From: Jacaranda mimosifolia
Taxonomy: Eukaryota; Streptophyta; Magnoliopsida; Lamiales; Bignoniaceae
Length of the DNA stretch: 64,000 nucleotides
Assembly: GCA_018894105.1 (NCBI GenBank)
Contig: CM032128.1
Location: 27,241,299 to 27,305,298 of the forward strand
Direction of reading: 5' to 3'
Every line of letters starts with the position of its first letter. The first letter of the stretch is position 1. The translations under genes were made by a program, and so were the position numbers. Below are positions 1-12,560 of this stretch, one piece after another. A model generated the notes under the pieces. The model was not told the DNA's origin. It saw only the letters and a program-made list of their open reading frames with translations, and made no database searches.

Positions 1-489
1 CACTTACCCGCCGTGAAGCTTGTTCTTGGTCTCTCTCGCGATGGCTCACTTGAGTGGGACTCAGCCGTGCATGGTGGTGTGCGAGTGTAGCTAGAGTTAA
101 GGGGAGTGATTTGGTCGGTTTGGTTTAGTGAAAGGTGGTCGCCGGTGGAAAATCATCGAGGTGAAATGGTCACAGTGGAGGAGGAGGAAAAAGGAAGAAG
201 AAATGAAATCTTCCATTTTTCTTTTATCAATTCCAACTTTTCCAAATTTCATGTTGTCCCCTAGAAATATCTCCTTCTTCAATTAGGTCCTCCAGGAGAA
301 TTGCAACACTTCAATTTATGCCTAATTTGACCGCTTTGACCCAAAATAATTACCAAGCAACCCCAAGATTTTCCAAATTTGGTTCAATCCACTCTCTTCA
401 AATTGTAAATTGATCCCAAAACTTCTCATTTTCTTGCAATTGAGTCCTTTTTCATTATTTCTGAAATACCGAATTTCAGGGGTGTTACA
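1..489 (+). mobile_element. 3' end of a Tekay/Del-like Gypsy LTR (runs in from the left)
   Basis: The segment ends in GGGGTGTTACA. Its last 100 bases resemble the end of the 3-kb solo LTR at 5478-8497: both have a 'gcaattgagtcc' phrase, a short AT stretch, then 'ggggtgttaca'. The upstream part (gcc/gtgg-rich, then 'gaagaagaaatgaa') also follows the same layout as the 7.6-8.2 kb region. The start lies outside the window, so it could be a solo LTR or the end of a complete element. No open frame here looks coding. Confidence 0.6.
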
Positions 490-1653
490 TTTTGAATCTG
501 GCCAGGCCAACTGCTGCCATGGCCACTAAAGCCAAGTTTTCAAAAAAAATTTAACACGACGACTGCCGGGGACTGCAGTCGCCGGTGGCCAGATGGCCGG
601 CCTGATTTGCCATGGCAGTCTGCCTTTATATATATACATATATATATGTTGTATTTATATGTATATAAATGTATAAATAATTTTTTTATATATTTTTTTA
701 TAAATATTAAGTACTATTAAATCTGGACTGTTCATTTAAACAAAAAGATCAAACGGTTGATATACTAAGGGCATAATAATCATTTTATCTATAAAAAATC
801 ACAACTACTCGCATTTTTGGGCGCATGCACTCCACTTATATATGGTCTCAAGGGATTTTTTCACTCGTTTTTAAAAATACAAGGCGGTATTTCAACATTT
901 TTTTTTTTGCAGGCGGCTAACCACAAAAATCATTTTTCTGAGGGAGCTAAAAATACATTTTCCCCATAAAAAAGAGTTAACATGCAATATTTTTTATTTT
1001 AATTGATTATATTTTATGTACTTATTTTCAATACTATTTTTGAATATTTATGTATATTCATATAAGAATTTATCTTTGATACTAAATTTTTATTTTACTA
1101 TTATTTTAATTACAACTTTCTCGATTTATTTAGATAAAAACATTGTATATACTTCATATTTACGTAATGTACCTCAAATAATTTGGTATTATGAAATATT
1201 TAAAAATATTATAATTTTATTAAGTTGTTAAAATTATTCTAATTTTCTTATCAAATGAATGAAGCAATTCGATATGTTTTTCTATAAAATACTAATTAAA
1301 TTTATTAGCACTTGATTTACCCATTTCAATTATGTATACATAAGAAAGAAGTTAGTAAAACATTCTTCTCTATTTCCATTTTCTTAATTATTTCTTTTGT
1401 CTTTTTAAATTTTATCATTTTAAAAACTTTTGTATACTTTATAAACTTAGAGTTAGCAAATTTTGATATTCTAGGACTTATTTAATATAAATTATCTTCA
1501 AACATAATATCTTTAATTGAATATTCATATTATTTTATTTAATTAGTAATAGTTTATTTTAAATACTAAAAATAATTGCAATTCATTTTTTAATTACATA
1601 AAATAAAACACATATTACTATAAAATAAATTATTTCAATATTAAAATTATTTT
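490..1653. other. AT-rich intergenic or repeat-derived DNA, no gene seen
   Basis: A GC-rich island with several gccatggc-type palindromes lies at about 495-625; similar islands occur inside TIR elements at 18.9 and 50.0 kb. The rest is AT-rich with TA microsatellite. The short open frame around 1016-1231 is low-complexity AT sequence without recognisable protein features. Confidence 0.5.
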
Positions 1654-1681
1654 CAATGCATTGCACCAGACACATGCTAGT
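1654..1681 (+). mobile_element. Helitron-like 3' terminus
   Basis: A short palindrome (caatgcattg) is followed about 10 bases later by a terminal CTAGT at 1677-1681, with T as the next base. Plant Helitrons end in a small GC hairpin followed by CTRRT and insert between A and T, so this fits a decayed 3' end on the plus strand. The matching 5' end was not found, so the length is unknown. Confidence 0.4.
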
Positions 1682-1789
1682 TATGTAATATTTAAATTAG
1701 TTTTTTTGAAAAGGTTTCAATAGATTATTTGTTATTGTGCTGAGATAGATAGTCAGAAAAGTAGGTGCTGCTTAATTGATGATTCCTTT

Positions 1790-2105
1790 AAATTGAAATT
1801 TAAATCTAGCATTTAAATTATCAATTAGTCAACTCTATACTCAACTGAAATTAAATCTAGCATTTAAATTTAAATCAACTGAAAATTTATAAATTAGTCA
1901 ACTATGTACTCAACTGAAATTTTAAATTTAAATCAACTGAAAAATTATAAATTAGTCAACTCTGTACTCAACTGAAATTAAATCTAGCATTAAAATTTAA
2001 ATCAACTGAAAAATTAGAAATTAGTCAACTATGTACTCAACTGAAATTAAATCTAGCATTTAAATTTAAATCAACTGAAAAATTATAAATTAGTCAACTA
2101 TGTAG
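1790..2105. repeat. 69-bp tandem repeat, about 4.5 copies
   Basis: The phrases 'ctgaaattaaatctagcatt', 'taaatttaaatcaactgaaa' and 'attagtcaactatgtactca' recur in order with a period near 69 bp. Copies differ by few substitutions and one lacks an internal stretch. No coding potential is seen. Confidence 0.85.
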
Positions 2106-2396
2106 TCATACAAGATTATCTTTGTAGCAAAGTTAATACCATCGAAGTATTACTATCAGCTGATTTGATAGTTTTTCTAAGTCAAGTAGTGAAAAATATA
2201 ATCTATTAATAAATCAGATGAACGTAAAATACAAGCATAATAAACTTAAGATTCGAAAAATTTTAAAGAGACAATTTGATAAGTTGATTAGAAAATAAAA
2301 TACTTAATTTGACTCTAAATACTTTAGTAGAAAAAACATTCACTCCAACCCAGCACTATCTGTTTTGAAATTGAGCCTTTGACCTTGAGGAAAATG

Positions 2397-2999
2397 TAGG
2401 CATGGCAAAAAAATCCCCAATTTCGGGATCCCCGCGGGGATGAGGATGGGGAGGAAACTCTCCCCGAAGCTAATTCGGGGACGGGGACGGGGACGGGGAC
2501 GGGGATCATACTCCCCGCCCTGCGGAGTCCCCGCCCCGACATATTAATTAAAATATATATTAATTATATTATATATATACTATTATATATATACATTATA
2601 TTTTATATTATATATATTTCATATATACTATTATATATACACTATTTTTTTTAATTTATAAGAATTTATTAATTATAAAATATAAATTAATAAAAAATAT
2701 ATATTATATTACACACATATATATATATATATTATATTTTATATTATATATTTCATATATACTATGTCATATATATACATTATTTTTTTTATACTTTTTT
2801 AGTAATTTCATATAATTTATAAGAATTTATTAATTATAAAATATGAATTAATAAAATATATTAATAGACGCCTAGTTATTTTTTATTTTTTAGTCATTTT
2901 ATGCACAAATAAGAAATATTTTGGAGATCCCTGCGGGGATTTGGGGAACAGGGACGGGGGAGTAGCTCCCCGCCCCATTCCCCGCGGGTGCCATCTCTA
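2397..2999. mobile_element. Non-autonomous hAT element, 603 bp, perfect 8-bp TSD
   Basis: The ends are TAGGCATGGCA on the left and, reverse-complemented, TAGAGATGGCA on the right. They are flanked by identical 8-bp direct repeats GGAAAATG at 2389-2396 and 3000-3007. The 8-bp duplication and short ATGGCA ends fit the hAT superfamily. Both subterminal regions carry ccccgcgggg/gggacggg sequence, including a run of GGGGAC hexamers at about 2476-2507. The middle is AT-rich with no transposase, so the element depended on a relative for movement. Confidence 0.85.
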
Positions 3000-5900
3000 G
3001 GAAAATGGGTTGTAAATCTATACTATTTATGATGCGAGGAGCTTTACAGTAATTAATTGGCTATTATATATCTATATTATTATATATATAGCATAATGAT
3101 GTAGGACTCTTAATTATGCAATTTTAATTTTGATTGTGTAATTTTTTCCAAATAAAAAATTCTTAAAATTTTGATCATTTTAATTATTTAAAGAAATTTC
3201 ATTAATTGTTGATTATTATCTCTAATCTATATGATTGTATCTTTCTTTCATTCAAAATTTAAAATATATCTATCTGTCTATAGTATTATATATAGCACAA
3301 CAATGTGGAATCCATAATTATGCAATTTTGACCAAATTTTGAATTCTTAGAATTTTGAGTTTTTTTAATTGAATTTAAAATTTGATTTGTAGTTATAAAA
3401 TTTGACATTATTTATTCCTTTTAAAGATATCTGATTTTTTGAAATCATTTTCTTGATTAGAACAATATTCTTATTTATGTCTAATATAAAAAAATAATTG
3501 CATTTTATCTACAAAATATTTTCCATCTCTACTTTCAATATGTGGAAGATTTCTTGATCATTTGAACTCTATAGTTTAATAAGTCTTTCATGATTTTCTC
3601 TTGTCTTTAATAACTAATTTATATCTATATATACCACTATATATAAAATCTTTCAAAAGTCGTTTCATTATATTCTCAGGTTCTAGCATATTTTTCACTC
3701 TATTCTTTGTCTTCTTTATTTTTTAACATTTTTTTTCTTCTATCTCTTTGTATGCATCTTTAGTTCATTATTGAAAGTGTTTATTGTTTATTTGATTTTA
3801 TTGTTCACCTTTTTTATTTTATTTTCTTTTTATTTTGGTTTATTTTAGGTATACTACATGATGGAGGAGAGTTTTTGGATTTTAATGCTATAATGTTCTT
3901 TTCAACCTAAATAAAGTCTATCATTTAGCTTTTATTACTATTAAATTTGTAAATTTCTATATCTCTTTTTTGTTTACTACTTAGTTTATGTTATCAATGC
4001 ATTTATTATGAGATTTATTAATTGCACTTAATATTTTTAATTCAAATTTATTTTTATTAGTTACATTCTTTCCTTAATTATTGATAAATTTTGTCATTTA
4101 ATTTTTAGTTTATTTAAATTATTATACATTTAGCATTCTTTTACTCGTTTTTTGAATTAAGTTATTAATTTATTGTTAAATTTTGTAATTTATAATTTTC
4201 AATTTGCCGTTTTTTTTGCTCATCTAAGTTTATATATAGTTTTATAGGATGAGATCTATTTTGTTGTTTTAATATTTTTAAAATTTATTTCACTTTTGAA
4301 TATTTATAATTTTAAAAGTATATCATTTAATTTTATTTTATATTCATATATGTGTAATTATGTATGTATAAATATGTATAATTCGAACTCTTTTTAAAAA
4401 TTTTATATACTACATCAATATATATTCTTAGATCATTTTTAATATATTTAAAAAAATTATGAGATGGTTATTTCAATAGAAAATACACCTATTAACTTTT
4501 TAAGTTTATAACTCTCAATATTATTTAGTCTATCAATATATATATATATATATAATTTTATTTTTTAATTTTTTATTGTTTGAAAGGTTAACAACTTTTT
4601 TGGTTATCCACTTTTTTCTGCTATTTTGCGAAATATAATATGAAGATCCAATTACATTTATGCAAAAAAATTGAGAATGAACATAATAATTTGTTTTTTT
4701 CATATTTTATTTTATATTCTAATTTCATCCTCATATCCTATCACTAATTTTTATTTAAAATTAATTTTGAGCTTATAATTACTTTATCTATTTACTATGA
4801 TTTTAGCTTTGCATTACTAATATCAAACTTTTTTCTTCACTTAATAATTCGATAATTAAGTTATGAGTCAAATTAAAAGGTTTCTATAAACTTATATACT
4901 AATATTGATTTAAATTTGTAATTATTTTATATATTTATTTTAATTTTTTAATTTTTTTTATCTTTACTATCATAGTGTCTTGACTTAATTGATTTTTAAT
5001 AAAAAAAACTATAATTAAATAAGCTTTTTCTAATCCTTGGCAACTAATATATTATTTAATTCTTTATATTTTAAATTTTAACTTAATATATACTTATCCT
5101 CTTTTAAGTCTAAAATAATCATAAAGTATTATAATTTTAAAATTTTTCAAACAACTTTCAAACCATTAATCTTGTGTTCTATATCATTCTCATATATTTT
5201 TACTTTTTAATGCAATTATCTGTTAGCTTTTGATCGCATACTATTTTCATTTTTTTTAAATAAAGTATATAATCATATTCATAGATTTTTATTTTTGGAT
5301 GTTTAAATTTTTTTTTAACTTCTTGCTAAATAATTTTGAAATTTATTTTTTATGACATAATGTATATGAGATGTCTTTATATTTTGCAAACTTTTAAATG
5401 CTAAATTCTAAAACTTTAAATTTAATTTTACTAATTACTTGATATTTTTACGATATTTTTATTTTTATATTATTATTTGTAACGCCCCCATTTGGGATCG
5501 CCCTTAGCTGAAGCGCTCCTCAATTTAGACTTAAATCTTAATCCATAAACAAGCAATAGGCCCAAAACATTTCAATTTAACTTATCAAAAATAGCAGAAA
5601 TTTCAAACTTAAATAACACGACAAACACTTAAGGACGTTCCATGATTCAATCTTTTACATCTAAAATAACATGTACAGGCCTAAGGTCCTCAACATCGGT
5701 CCTGACATATCACAACGTCTCAAGTCTGTGCTTAACATTCAGATGATTCCATATATACATTTAAATACTTGATTTATTACAAAACATAATTTTCTCCAGT
5801 TCAAGCCAGAAGTATGCACTTATCACTTATCCCTGTCTGAGAAAATCAAATTGATATGGGGGGTAAGTCCAAAGACGTAGTGAGGGGTAGACATAAGAAC

Positions 5901-6304
5901 AACAATGGGGATCTGTCGAGGAAGAATTAACCCAATCAAATAATATTCAGTACAGGAACGTATCAAGAAAACAGGTAATAACAAGTTCGGTAAACAAGCA
6001 TTATCAAATTCAAAACTTCAAGTAGGTACTAGCTTGGTGTTGTGACTGTCGGCTCAAAAGGCCCGGTATCGTCTCAACTGATTTTGCTCGAGAGGAATGG
6101 TCCATCTTAACTGATCACAGTTCGGGAGAAAATGTAGACGAGCTTCGGCTCGGACAATAGTCCAACCTAAACTAAGAAGCTACACCATCCTTATTGCTCC
6201 ACGAGCAAGACACATACAATCGGGGAATGTTCGAAACAAAACAAACCCAAATATCATATATAGTCCAACGAATTAGAACATGACAGGCATATCAGATTCT
6301 CCTT

Positions 6305-6435
6305 GTACTAGCCAGTCAGTTGGTCAGTCAGTCAATCGGTTAAACAATCAATTAGTCAATCAGTCAGTCAATCAATCAGACAATCAGTCAGTTAGTCAGT
6401 CGGTCAGCCAATCAATCGGTCAGACAGTCAAACAT
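6305..6435. repeat. CAGT/CAAT tetranucleotide tandem array inside the solo LTR
   Basis: About 30 imperfect copies of a 4-base unit (cagt, caat, cggt variants) occur in a row, ending just before the 37-bp array. There is no sign of coding use. Confidence 0.85.
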
Positions 6436-6446
6436 ATCGGCACGCC

Positions 6447-6620
6447 CCGAGCATAACAGTTGGGATCCACTTAACGGCTCATCCCGAGCTTAACAGCTGG
6501 GATCCACATAATGGCTCGTCCCAAGCTCAATAGCTGCAATCCACATAATGGCTCGTCCTGAGCTTAACAATTAGGATCCACATAACAGCTCGTCCCAAGC
6601 TCAACAATTGGGATCCACAT
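6447..6620. repeat. 37-bp tandem repeat inside the solo LTR, about 4.7 copies
   Basis: The unit is roughly gagcttaacagctgggatcc followed by acataatggctcgtccc. Copies alternate gagctt and aagctc at the unit start. It directly follows the tetranucleotide array, so this LTR carries two adjacent tandem arrays. Confidence 0.8.
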
Positions 6621-8619
6621 ATCAAAATGGTAACAAGTACGAGATAATAACAAGTACAGTTCGTGAACATGTGCAGTAACAGATTACGATTGGGAGTTTG
6701 GGGCACCAAAACAGACAAGAACAAGTATATCAGAATATAATCAAGAAATAACCCTCATCAGGGTATACAAGTTAATTAGAGATATCAAACAAGATCTCAA
6801 GCAAGTACAATTTCAATAAACAAGAGTAAGTACAGAAACAGAAAACCCTCATAAGGGTTTATCACAATAATAGATAAATAAGAGAAAGTGCCAGATTAGC
6901 AAACCCTCATAGGGCATACAAAAATAAACACCCAAGAGGTTAGACCCTCACCCCTGTAATCTCAGAAAATTGCAACCTTAATCAGCTGTCTACTGGCCCG
7001 CGGCACCCACTCCTTCGTCGCCTAACCAAGGAAATAAATCCACAATCAAAATCTTTAATTGACCTTAATAATCTCCAGTCATTACAATCTTGCTATTAAC
7101 ATTATAAAATCAATGGCTATTCGCTAAATATGGTAGTTTTAGGGTTCGATCAGTATTATAATTACGATACGACTAATTATGCCGTTAATATTACAGGGTT
7201 TATATCGATACTAACAAAAGGGCATAATCAGGTCCTTATTTATAATTAACCTCAGATTATTATCTCAAATCAACAATAATAGTCCATTTATTTTAATGAA
7301 CCCAATTATTTCTACTTAAGTTCCAAATTCACAAAATTAGGGCTTTCTCTTCCGATTGACTCAATTAACCCTAAATTATCTTATATTAGTACAAACTCGG
7401 AGTCACTAGGATTATCTATACATCCATGCATGCCCTTATTTAATTCCAATACATATCTTCCATTTGCTACAATATTTACATAGCTAGAACAAAATAAATC
7501 TCTAAGAACATCATAGGTATAAGAGTATAAACATATATAGTTCAAATCTCAATTCCAATCCAATAATACCAAATCTTGAATATCTGAGCTCAATCTTCTC
7601 GAACTATCACCACGCATGTGTCTGCCATGATGAGTTGACATTCTGTCTCATAATCGTCGGAGTGCCGCCATGCACCATCACCGAAACTGCATATCACCAC
7701 CACCATTAGGTGCATTTCAACACCACGAATCCAACGCCCAAAACAATTCCTTCACCCGCCGCGAAATTGCCACTCAATTAGCTAGAAAACCAACTAGGTC
7801 TCTCACTCGCCGCTGTCTGCCGCCGCATCAAATTCTCCTATGCCAGTGGTCTGTTTCTGCCATTGAAGGTATCAATACATTCCTTGAGCTAAGCCCATCA
7901 CAATCCATATTCCGGCCATGAGTTTCAGCTGTCGGGAAGGTCGTGACTACCGTTTGCCACCATGCTGAGTTTTAAGCTTCAAGTTCCAACCATTCTATCG
8001 GCCATTGGTGGCAGTTCTTGATAACAACATGCTCACTGTGAGGAGAGAAAAAGGGTGATTGGATTAGTTTCACAAGTTTTGGCTCGCGGGAGAAGTTGAC
8101 AGGTAGGTGAAGACGGGTGCATGGATGAAAATGAAGAAGAAAAGAGGTTGAACTGCTATATATGTATTATCTTTCAAATTTTTGATTTTAGTCCCCAAAA
8201 CTTTCCTTCAGCCTGCAATTGAGTCCTTCGAAGTTTTGAGCTTCTTCAATCAAGTCCCATAAATGTTTGAGTGCCTCAAATTGGCCTATTTGACCAAAAT
8301 TAATTCCATGCAAACCCCAAAACTCCTAAAATGTGATCCAATCAAGTCTTGCCTATTTGCACTTTGACCCCAACACTTCCAAAATTTTTGCAATTGAGTC
8401 CTCTTTGTTAATTTTTCGAGCCCTAAAATCTGACCAATCAATATCTTGATTTCTCAATTCTTATTTTTAAAAAATACCAAAATTTAGGGGTGTTACATTA
8501 TTTTAATTATGTTTATAATTCAATACTTATATTATTATATAGTAATTTTAAAAAATCCGTGCATGGCATGGGATAATGCTAGTAAATTAATATTGATGCA
8601 TATTTAAAGATAGTTATTA

Positions 8620-8945
8620 AAAATCAAATCAAAATTATGAAATAGTATCAAATATATTTTGAATTTCGAATGAATGAAAATTATTTACAAATATGATACA
8701 ATCATATCAGTCAAAGATAAAAAAAAAAAGAATGATTTATTTCAACCAAGAAAATAATTTTGAAAATCTACACATCTTTCATTGAAATAAAATATCAAAT
8801 TTAATAATCAACAACCAATGAATTTTTTTTAATTAAATTATAATACTCAAAATTCTAAGAATTTGACATTTGACCAAAATTATACAATTAAATAAATATA
8901 AAATTATGCTATATAATAGTATAGCACACATGTGGTGTGGTAATT
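8620..8945 (-). repeat. Inverted copy of the Helitron-like 5' region
   Basis: Read on the minus strand, this segment follows the plus-strand order seen at about 3071-3270: 'ctatactattatatagcata', then an AT stretch with 'attcttagaattttga', then 'attggttgttgattat'. The terminal TC is changed to GC. It looks like a decayed second copy in inverted orientation. Confidence 0.45.
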
Positions 8946-9330
8946 AACATTGTATCACAACAGCCTGCGATTTTATGCTAATGGTTGATTTAGGGAGTGG
9001 CTAAGAGCTGGAGTTTTTAATTTTTGCACTTTTCTTTATTTAGAAAGTAATTTCCTCGACCCGCTTCAGTTCATGTGGTTGTATTCAAATCAAATTAATG
9101 TTATTTAAATTTAAATTCGATCATTAAAATTTATTTTTGAATTGAACCCAATATCATATAGAATCTATGTTAGTTTATACCATATTTAAATCTGGTGGAT
9201 ATTTAAAATCTGCTTAAAAAATCAATTCGATGTAATATTTTTTTCTTATTTTTTGGGGTTGACAAAAAATATTGTATTTACAAAGTAATTTGCATCAGAT
9301 TTGAGTTTCTAATAACTTTTTATCATATAT

Positions 9331-9780
9331 TATAACACCTGAGTTCCTAGATATAGAACTTAATGAAGAATTTAATTAATCAAAATTTTAATAGAAAAAC
9401 AATAAAACCTTGAAGTGGACCCTCAACAAACATTAATTGAGACTAATTGGGGGTTTGGGAGGGATATTAAGAACTTAAATGACTAGAAAATTATTGAAGT
9501 TGAACCCAATTGCCAAACTTCTTAACTTTATGGGGGTCAATGTGTGAAAAGGGAAAGAATTGAGAGGCTAATTAATAAAATGACGCCAAAATTAAGATGG
9601 CTGAAAAGCTGAAGGGCCATATTGAAAACGGTAAGATTGATTGAGGGGTTTTGATCAACGTGACAGGCCACATGTATGGGTGGTGGAAGAACCCAGTTCC
9701 AATGGTGGCACTCCGAAAACCTTGAGGCAGAATTTTGAAAATTACATTTTGGGTACATTTCAGATATTGATATGGCTTCA
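9331..9780. other. LTR-like or other repeat fragment, no gene recognised
   Basis: It opens with 'tataacacctgagttcct', which resembles the TGTAACACC start of plant Gypsy LTRs with one changed base. It has higher GC than its surroundings. No second end was identified. Two overlapping short minus-strand frames here have no recognisable features. Confidence 0.25.
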
Positions 9781-9884
9781 AACTTAGGTTGATTTAGTAA
9801 AAAATCGATTAATCAGTTGATTAGTTTCTGGATTTTTTACAATAACATATTATTTTGATTGAAAATTTGATTGTTAGCATACCT

Positions 9885-10125
9885 AGGGCTATAAACGAGC
9901 TTAACAAAAATTTCAAACTCAAGCTCGACTCGTTTTAGAACACATGAGCTTGAGCTCATTGAGCTCCAAATTTTATGTTCAAACTTAAGCTCGTTGATAA
10001 ATATCAAGCTCATGCTTGAGCTGAATGAGCTCATAAGATATCGAGCCACAATTGAGTTTAAGCCAAACTTGAGCTCATGTAGCATCTTCCACACTTAATG
10101 TCGAGTTTGAGCTCGAGTTCATTGG
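9885..10125. repeat. GAGCT-rich terminal fragment of a TIR transposon
   Basis: It starts 'agggctataaacgagctt' and is dense in gagctcgagctt words. This matches the usual outer part of hAT-like elements whose ends begin AGGG(G)TGTAAACGAGC. No opposite end was found, so it is treated as a one-ended relic. Confidence 0.4.
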
Positions 10126-10439
10126 GTCTAATTTAGTTATTACTATTTCCTATGAAACTCCTGAGAAATACTATCCATTAGTAAATTCAATAGTATCATC
10201 AATTTTTCTAAAAGTCAATCAATTTTTTTATAAATTTCAAGTAAGATTGTTGTTTTGACTTTTGAGTTTGAAGATTAAAATATAAAAATGAAGTTGTTAA
10301 GATAATGATGAATTTCCATTTCATACTTGCATTATTATATTTGAAAAAGATGCAGTAATCATATATAATGTATTATACAATGAAATTTTATATCCTTGAG
10401 GCAGTGATGCAGAAAAGCATCCAATTTGGAGATTAGATT

Positions 10440-12560
10440 GTTTATATCCTTCAAAAGCTAGGATCCAGGTTGACATCGGACATGCCAAACCTAGACTTTT
10501 TTACTTCAAGCCCGGAGCTGGGGGTTGCAATATTGTGGCTATTATCGTTACCCCTTATCTTTCTCCTTCCATGACCTTTTCATTTATTTATTTAATTTTT
10601 ATCGGGGTAAGACGTATGCTTAGGCCCCTTGTCATAGAGTTCCTCAGCTATGATCTTGATAGAGCACCTAGGAAAAGTCTCACATGGAGCATAGGAAGCA
10701 CTGTTAACAAGACTTTTTTAGTCCAAGCCCAAAGATGGGGTCGTACTACTATGGTTTTCCCCTTCTTTTTCTCCTTCCGGTGACCTCTTTTATGAGGACG
10801 AGATTTATGCTTAAACTTGGAATGTGGAGCAAAGAGATCATTGGGCCCCTTGACCTGAGATCTCTCAACAATCTCGACATAGGACTTAAGGAAAGCCTTA
10901 TAGGGGGCATCGAAGCATATAAACAAGACTTGCTTTGGTGAAACGATCAAGTGGGTTCTCCTGATCAGGATGAATGGATCTTAAAGAGGTCATAGAATGA
11001 AAATAAGAGCCTCCAGAAGGAAAAATGACTAGGGTAGGAGATGGAAGTGAATTAGTGCAAGAAGGATCCCCTTAGAAAGTCCAATCGATAGCAAGAGAAA
11101 GCCCCTTGTTTTTAGAAGCTTCAGCTTTTCACTGCTTCATGGTATTACCATCATCGCTTGTCCTACACTCATGTCTGCAAGCATTCAAAAAGTTTGAAAT
11201 TCAGAAGAAAATAGGGTATATAAGAAAAGTAAGGTAAATTCAAGGGAAAGGTTGGCTAGTTTAAGAACTTCCTAAGAATCAAGGTGGAGTCATACCAATG
11301 GTCGATAAGAGAGTCACCATCAAAGTTCTTGTCCTAAGTGGGCTCCTTGGAAGTTGAAATGATAGGCTCCTCAGTATTTTTGACAGGCTATAAGAAGGAG
11401 CTTATATATATATATGTATGTATAAAAGTGCTTCTAAGAGCCTATGGAAGAAGGGAGGTTGGTGAGAAATCAATATTTCTGGCAAGCAGCACTATAATAG
11501 AAATTAGAATCACCCGGTCTAATGGAAGAATTAATTAACATGAAAAGACTCCAAAAATTGTAGAAGTTAGGTTTGACATCAAAGTACTTCATGGTAACGT
11601 TGAACTAAAGGATATTTTAGATGGAGTTGGAAACTAGTTGGGAAGAACAAATGCTTAAATGCTTGAAAATATTATCAACTGGTGCTAGGCTGGAGAAGCA
11701 AAGACTTGTTTCCAACATGATGTACATGGAAGCTAAATAATTAGGCGAGAGTGATGCATAGTCTGGCCTGGGCATTGTTATTTTGCAACTATATCGGGGA
11801 AGGAAGAACGTCTAGTAAGCAGAAGATAACATCTTTGTTTGAAATTTCAGAAGTTGTATTCAAAGATCATCTAGAGAATGATCCACAGGGACAATAAGGA
11901 TGTTTATTTTGACGTTTTGGAATAGTTCGTTTCCTACTTTAATTTCAACTTTGTCATGGGCGACATCGATTTCTACTTGAATAGAGTCATAGGAAGATTT
12001 GAAACCACTATGCTGTGAAGAGGAGATCGAAGAAGAATACATTGCAGTTGAAAGTAGAATAAATAATAAATATAAGAAAGCTTGCCAAATACCCAATTTT
12101 CTAAAGAAGTTGATTGGTCCGCCACGATAATAATTTATTTTAAGAATGCCCTGAGTTCTTGAGTCACAAGATCACAATGGTAAGTAATTGAGGTGGAGTT
12201 CCAATACAGTAAAAATGACGTTAGCGGCATAAGAAGAGAATTTGTATTGGAGGCCACCTTGATGCCCATGCCTCGTCTGACGACTAGAAGTTACTCGTAC
12301 CTTTCAGGTAAGATGTGAGATGCTTCACTTTCAATTGTTGAGATTAACTTTTCCAATTGTGAGGATTGCTCCTCCTCGTAATTGGAGAAGGAAAGTAAGG
12401 GAATAAATGATATGGGAAATAACTCAAAAAAATTTAAAGATGCCTTTATATTCATGGAAAATGTCCAAAAGTTTCAAAATGTGTCTTTTCACTCTGGTTG
12501 CATGTAACCTAACCCATCACTCGATCAGGGCTCGAAGCTACAGCCGTTGAGTTAGTACAC
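10440..12560 (-). pseudogene. Decayed coding-like region, product not recognised
   Basis: GC content rises here and the minus strand reads protein-like over several broken frames. A 100-codon stretch at 10648-10950 is rich in Lys/Arg (HKRGHRKEKKKGK). Further downstream in minus-strand order (lower coordinates), a second diverged copy of the same ~215-bp stretch appears. At 11860-12096 the minus strand has a 78-codon frame with a hydrophobic start. A stretch reading 'EEEQSSQLEKLISTIESEA' is legible near 12350. Stops and frameshifts separate these. It may be part of a retrotransposon coding region (such as an extra antisense ORF), but no diagnostic motif was found. Confidence 0.35.
10496..10926. 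repeat. Diverged ~215-bp tandem duplication
   Basis: The halves 10496-10706 and 10707-10926 share an ordered series of words: 'ttcaagccc/gtccaagccc', 'ctttctccttcc', 'gcttaggccccttg/gggccccttgacc' and 'aacaagac'. They lie within the decayed coding-like region and are substantially diverged. Confidence 0.6.

Larger units (their letters stand above)
5478..8497 (+). mobile_element. Solo LTR of a Tekay/Del-like Gypsy element, 3.0 kb, TSD TTATT
   Basis: It begins TGTAACGCCCCC and ends GGGGTGTTACA (complementary TG...CA ends) and is bounded by identical 5-bp repeats TTATT at 5473-5477 and 8498-8502. The length and termini fit the long LTRs of chromovirus-type (Tekay/Del) Gypsy elements. No internal domain or second LTR is present, so it is a solo LTR left by recombination between two LTRs. 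It contains a 4-bp and a 37-bp tandem array. The 83-codon frame at 7670-7921 lies within LTR sequence and is not taken as a gene. Confidence 0.8.
3071..8583 (+). mobile_element. Helitron-like element, interrupted by a solo LTR
   Basis: The left end reads A|TCTATATTATTATATATATAGC, the usual plant Helitron 5' start. The right end has an imperfect hairpin (ccgtgc-at-ggcatgg) followed by terminal CTAGT at 8579-8583. Subtracting the nested solo LTR (5478-8497) and its TSD leaves about 2.5 kb, with no Rep/helicase frame, so it is non-autonomous. The base after CTAGT is A where T is expected, which weakens the call. A second 5'-like start at about 3277 and an inverted 5'-like segment at about 8620-8940 suggest more than one copy in this area. 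Confidence 0.5.

Noticed and set aside
1016..1231. 71-codon open frame with hydrophobic composition
   Set aside because: Composition follows the AT-rich background and there is no flanking gene structure.
6305..6620. Possible CRISPR-like array
   Set aside because: Units are 4 bp or 37 bp in direct tandem with no unique spacers, inside a plant LTR.
7670..7921. 83-codon plus-strand frame with His-rich start
   Set aside because: It falls inside the TSD-bounded solo LTR; no family recognised.
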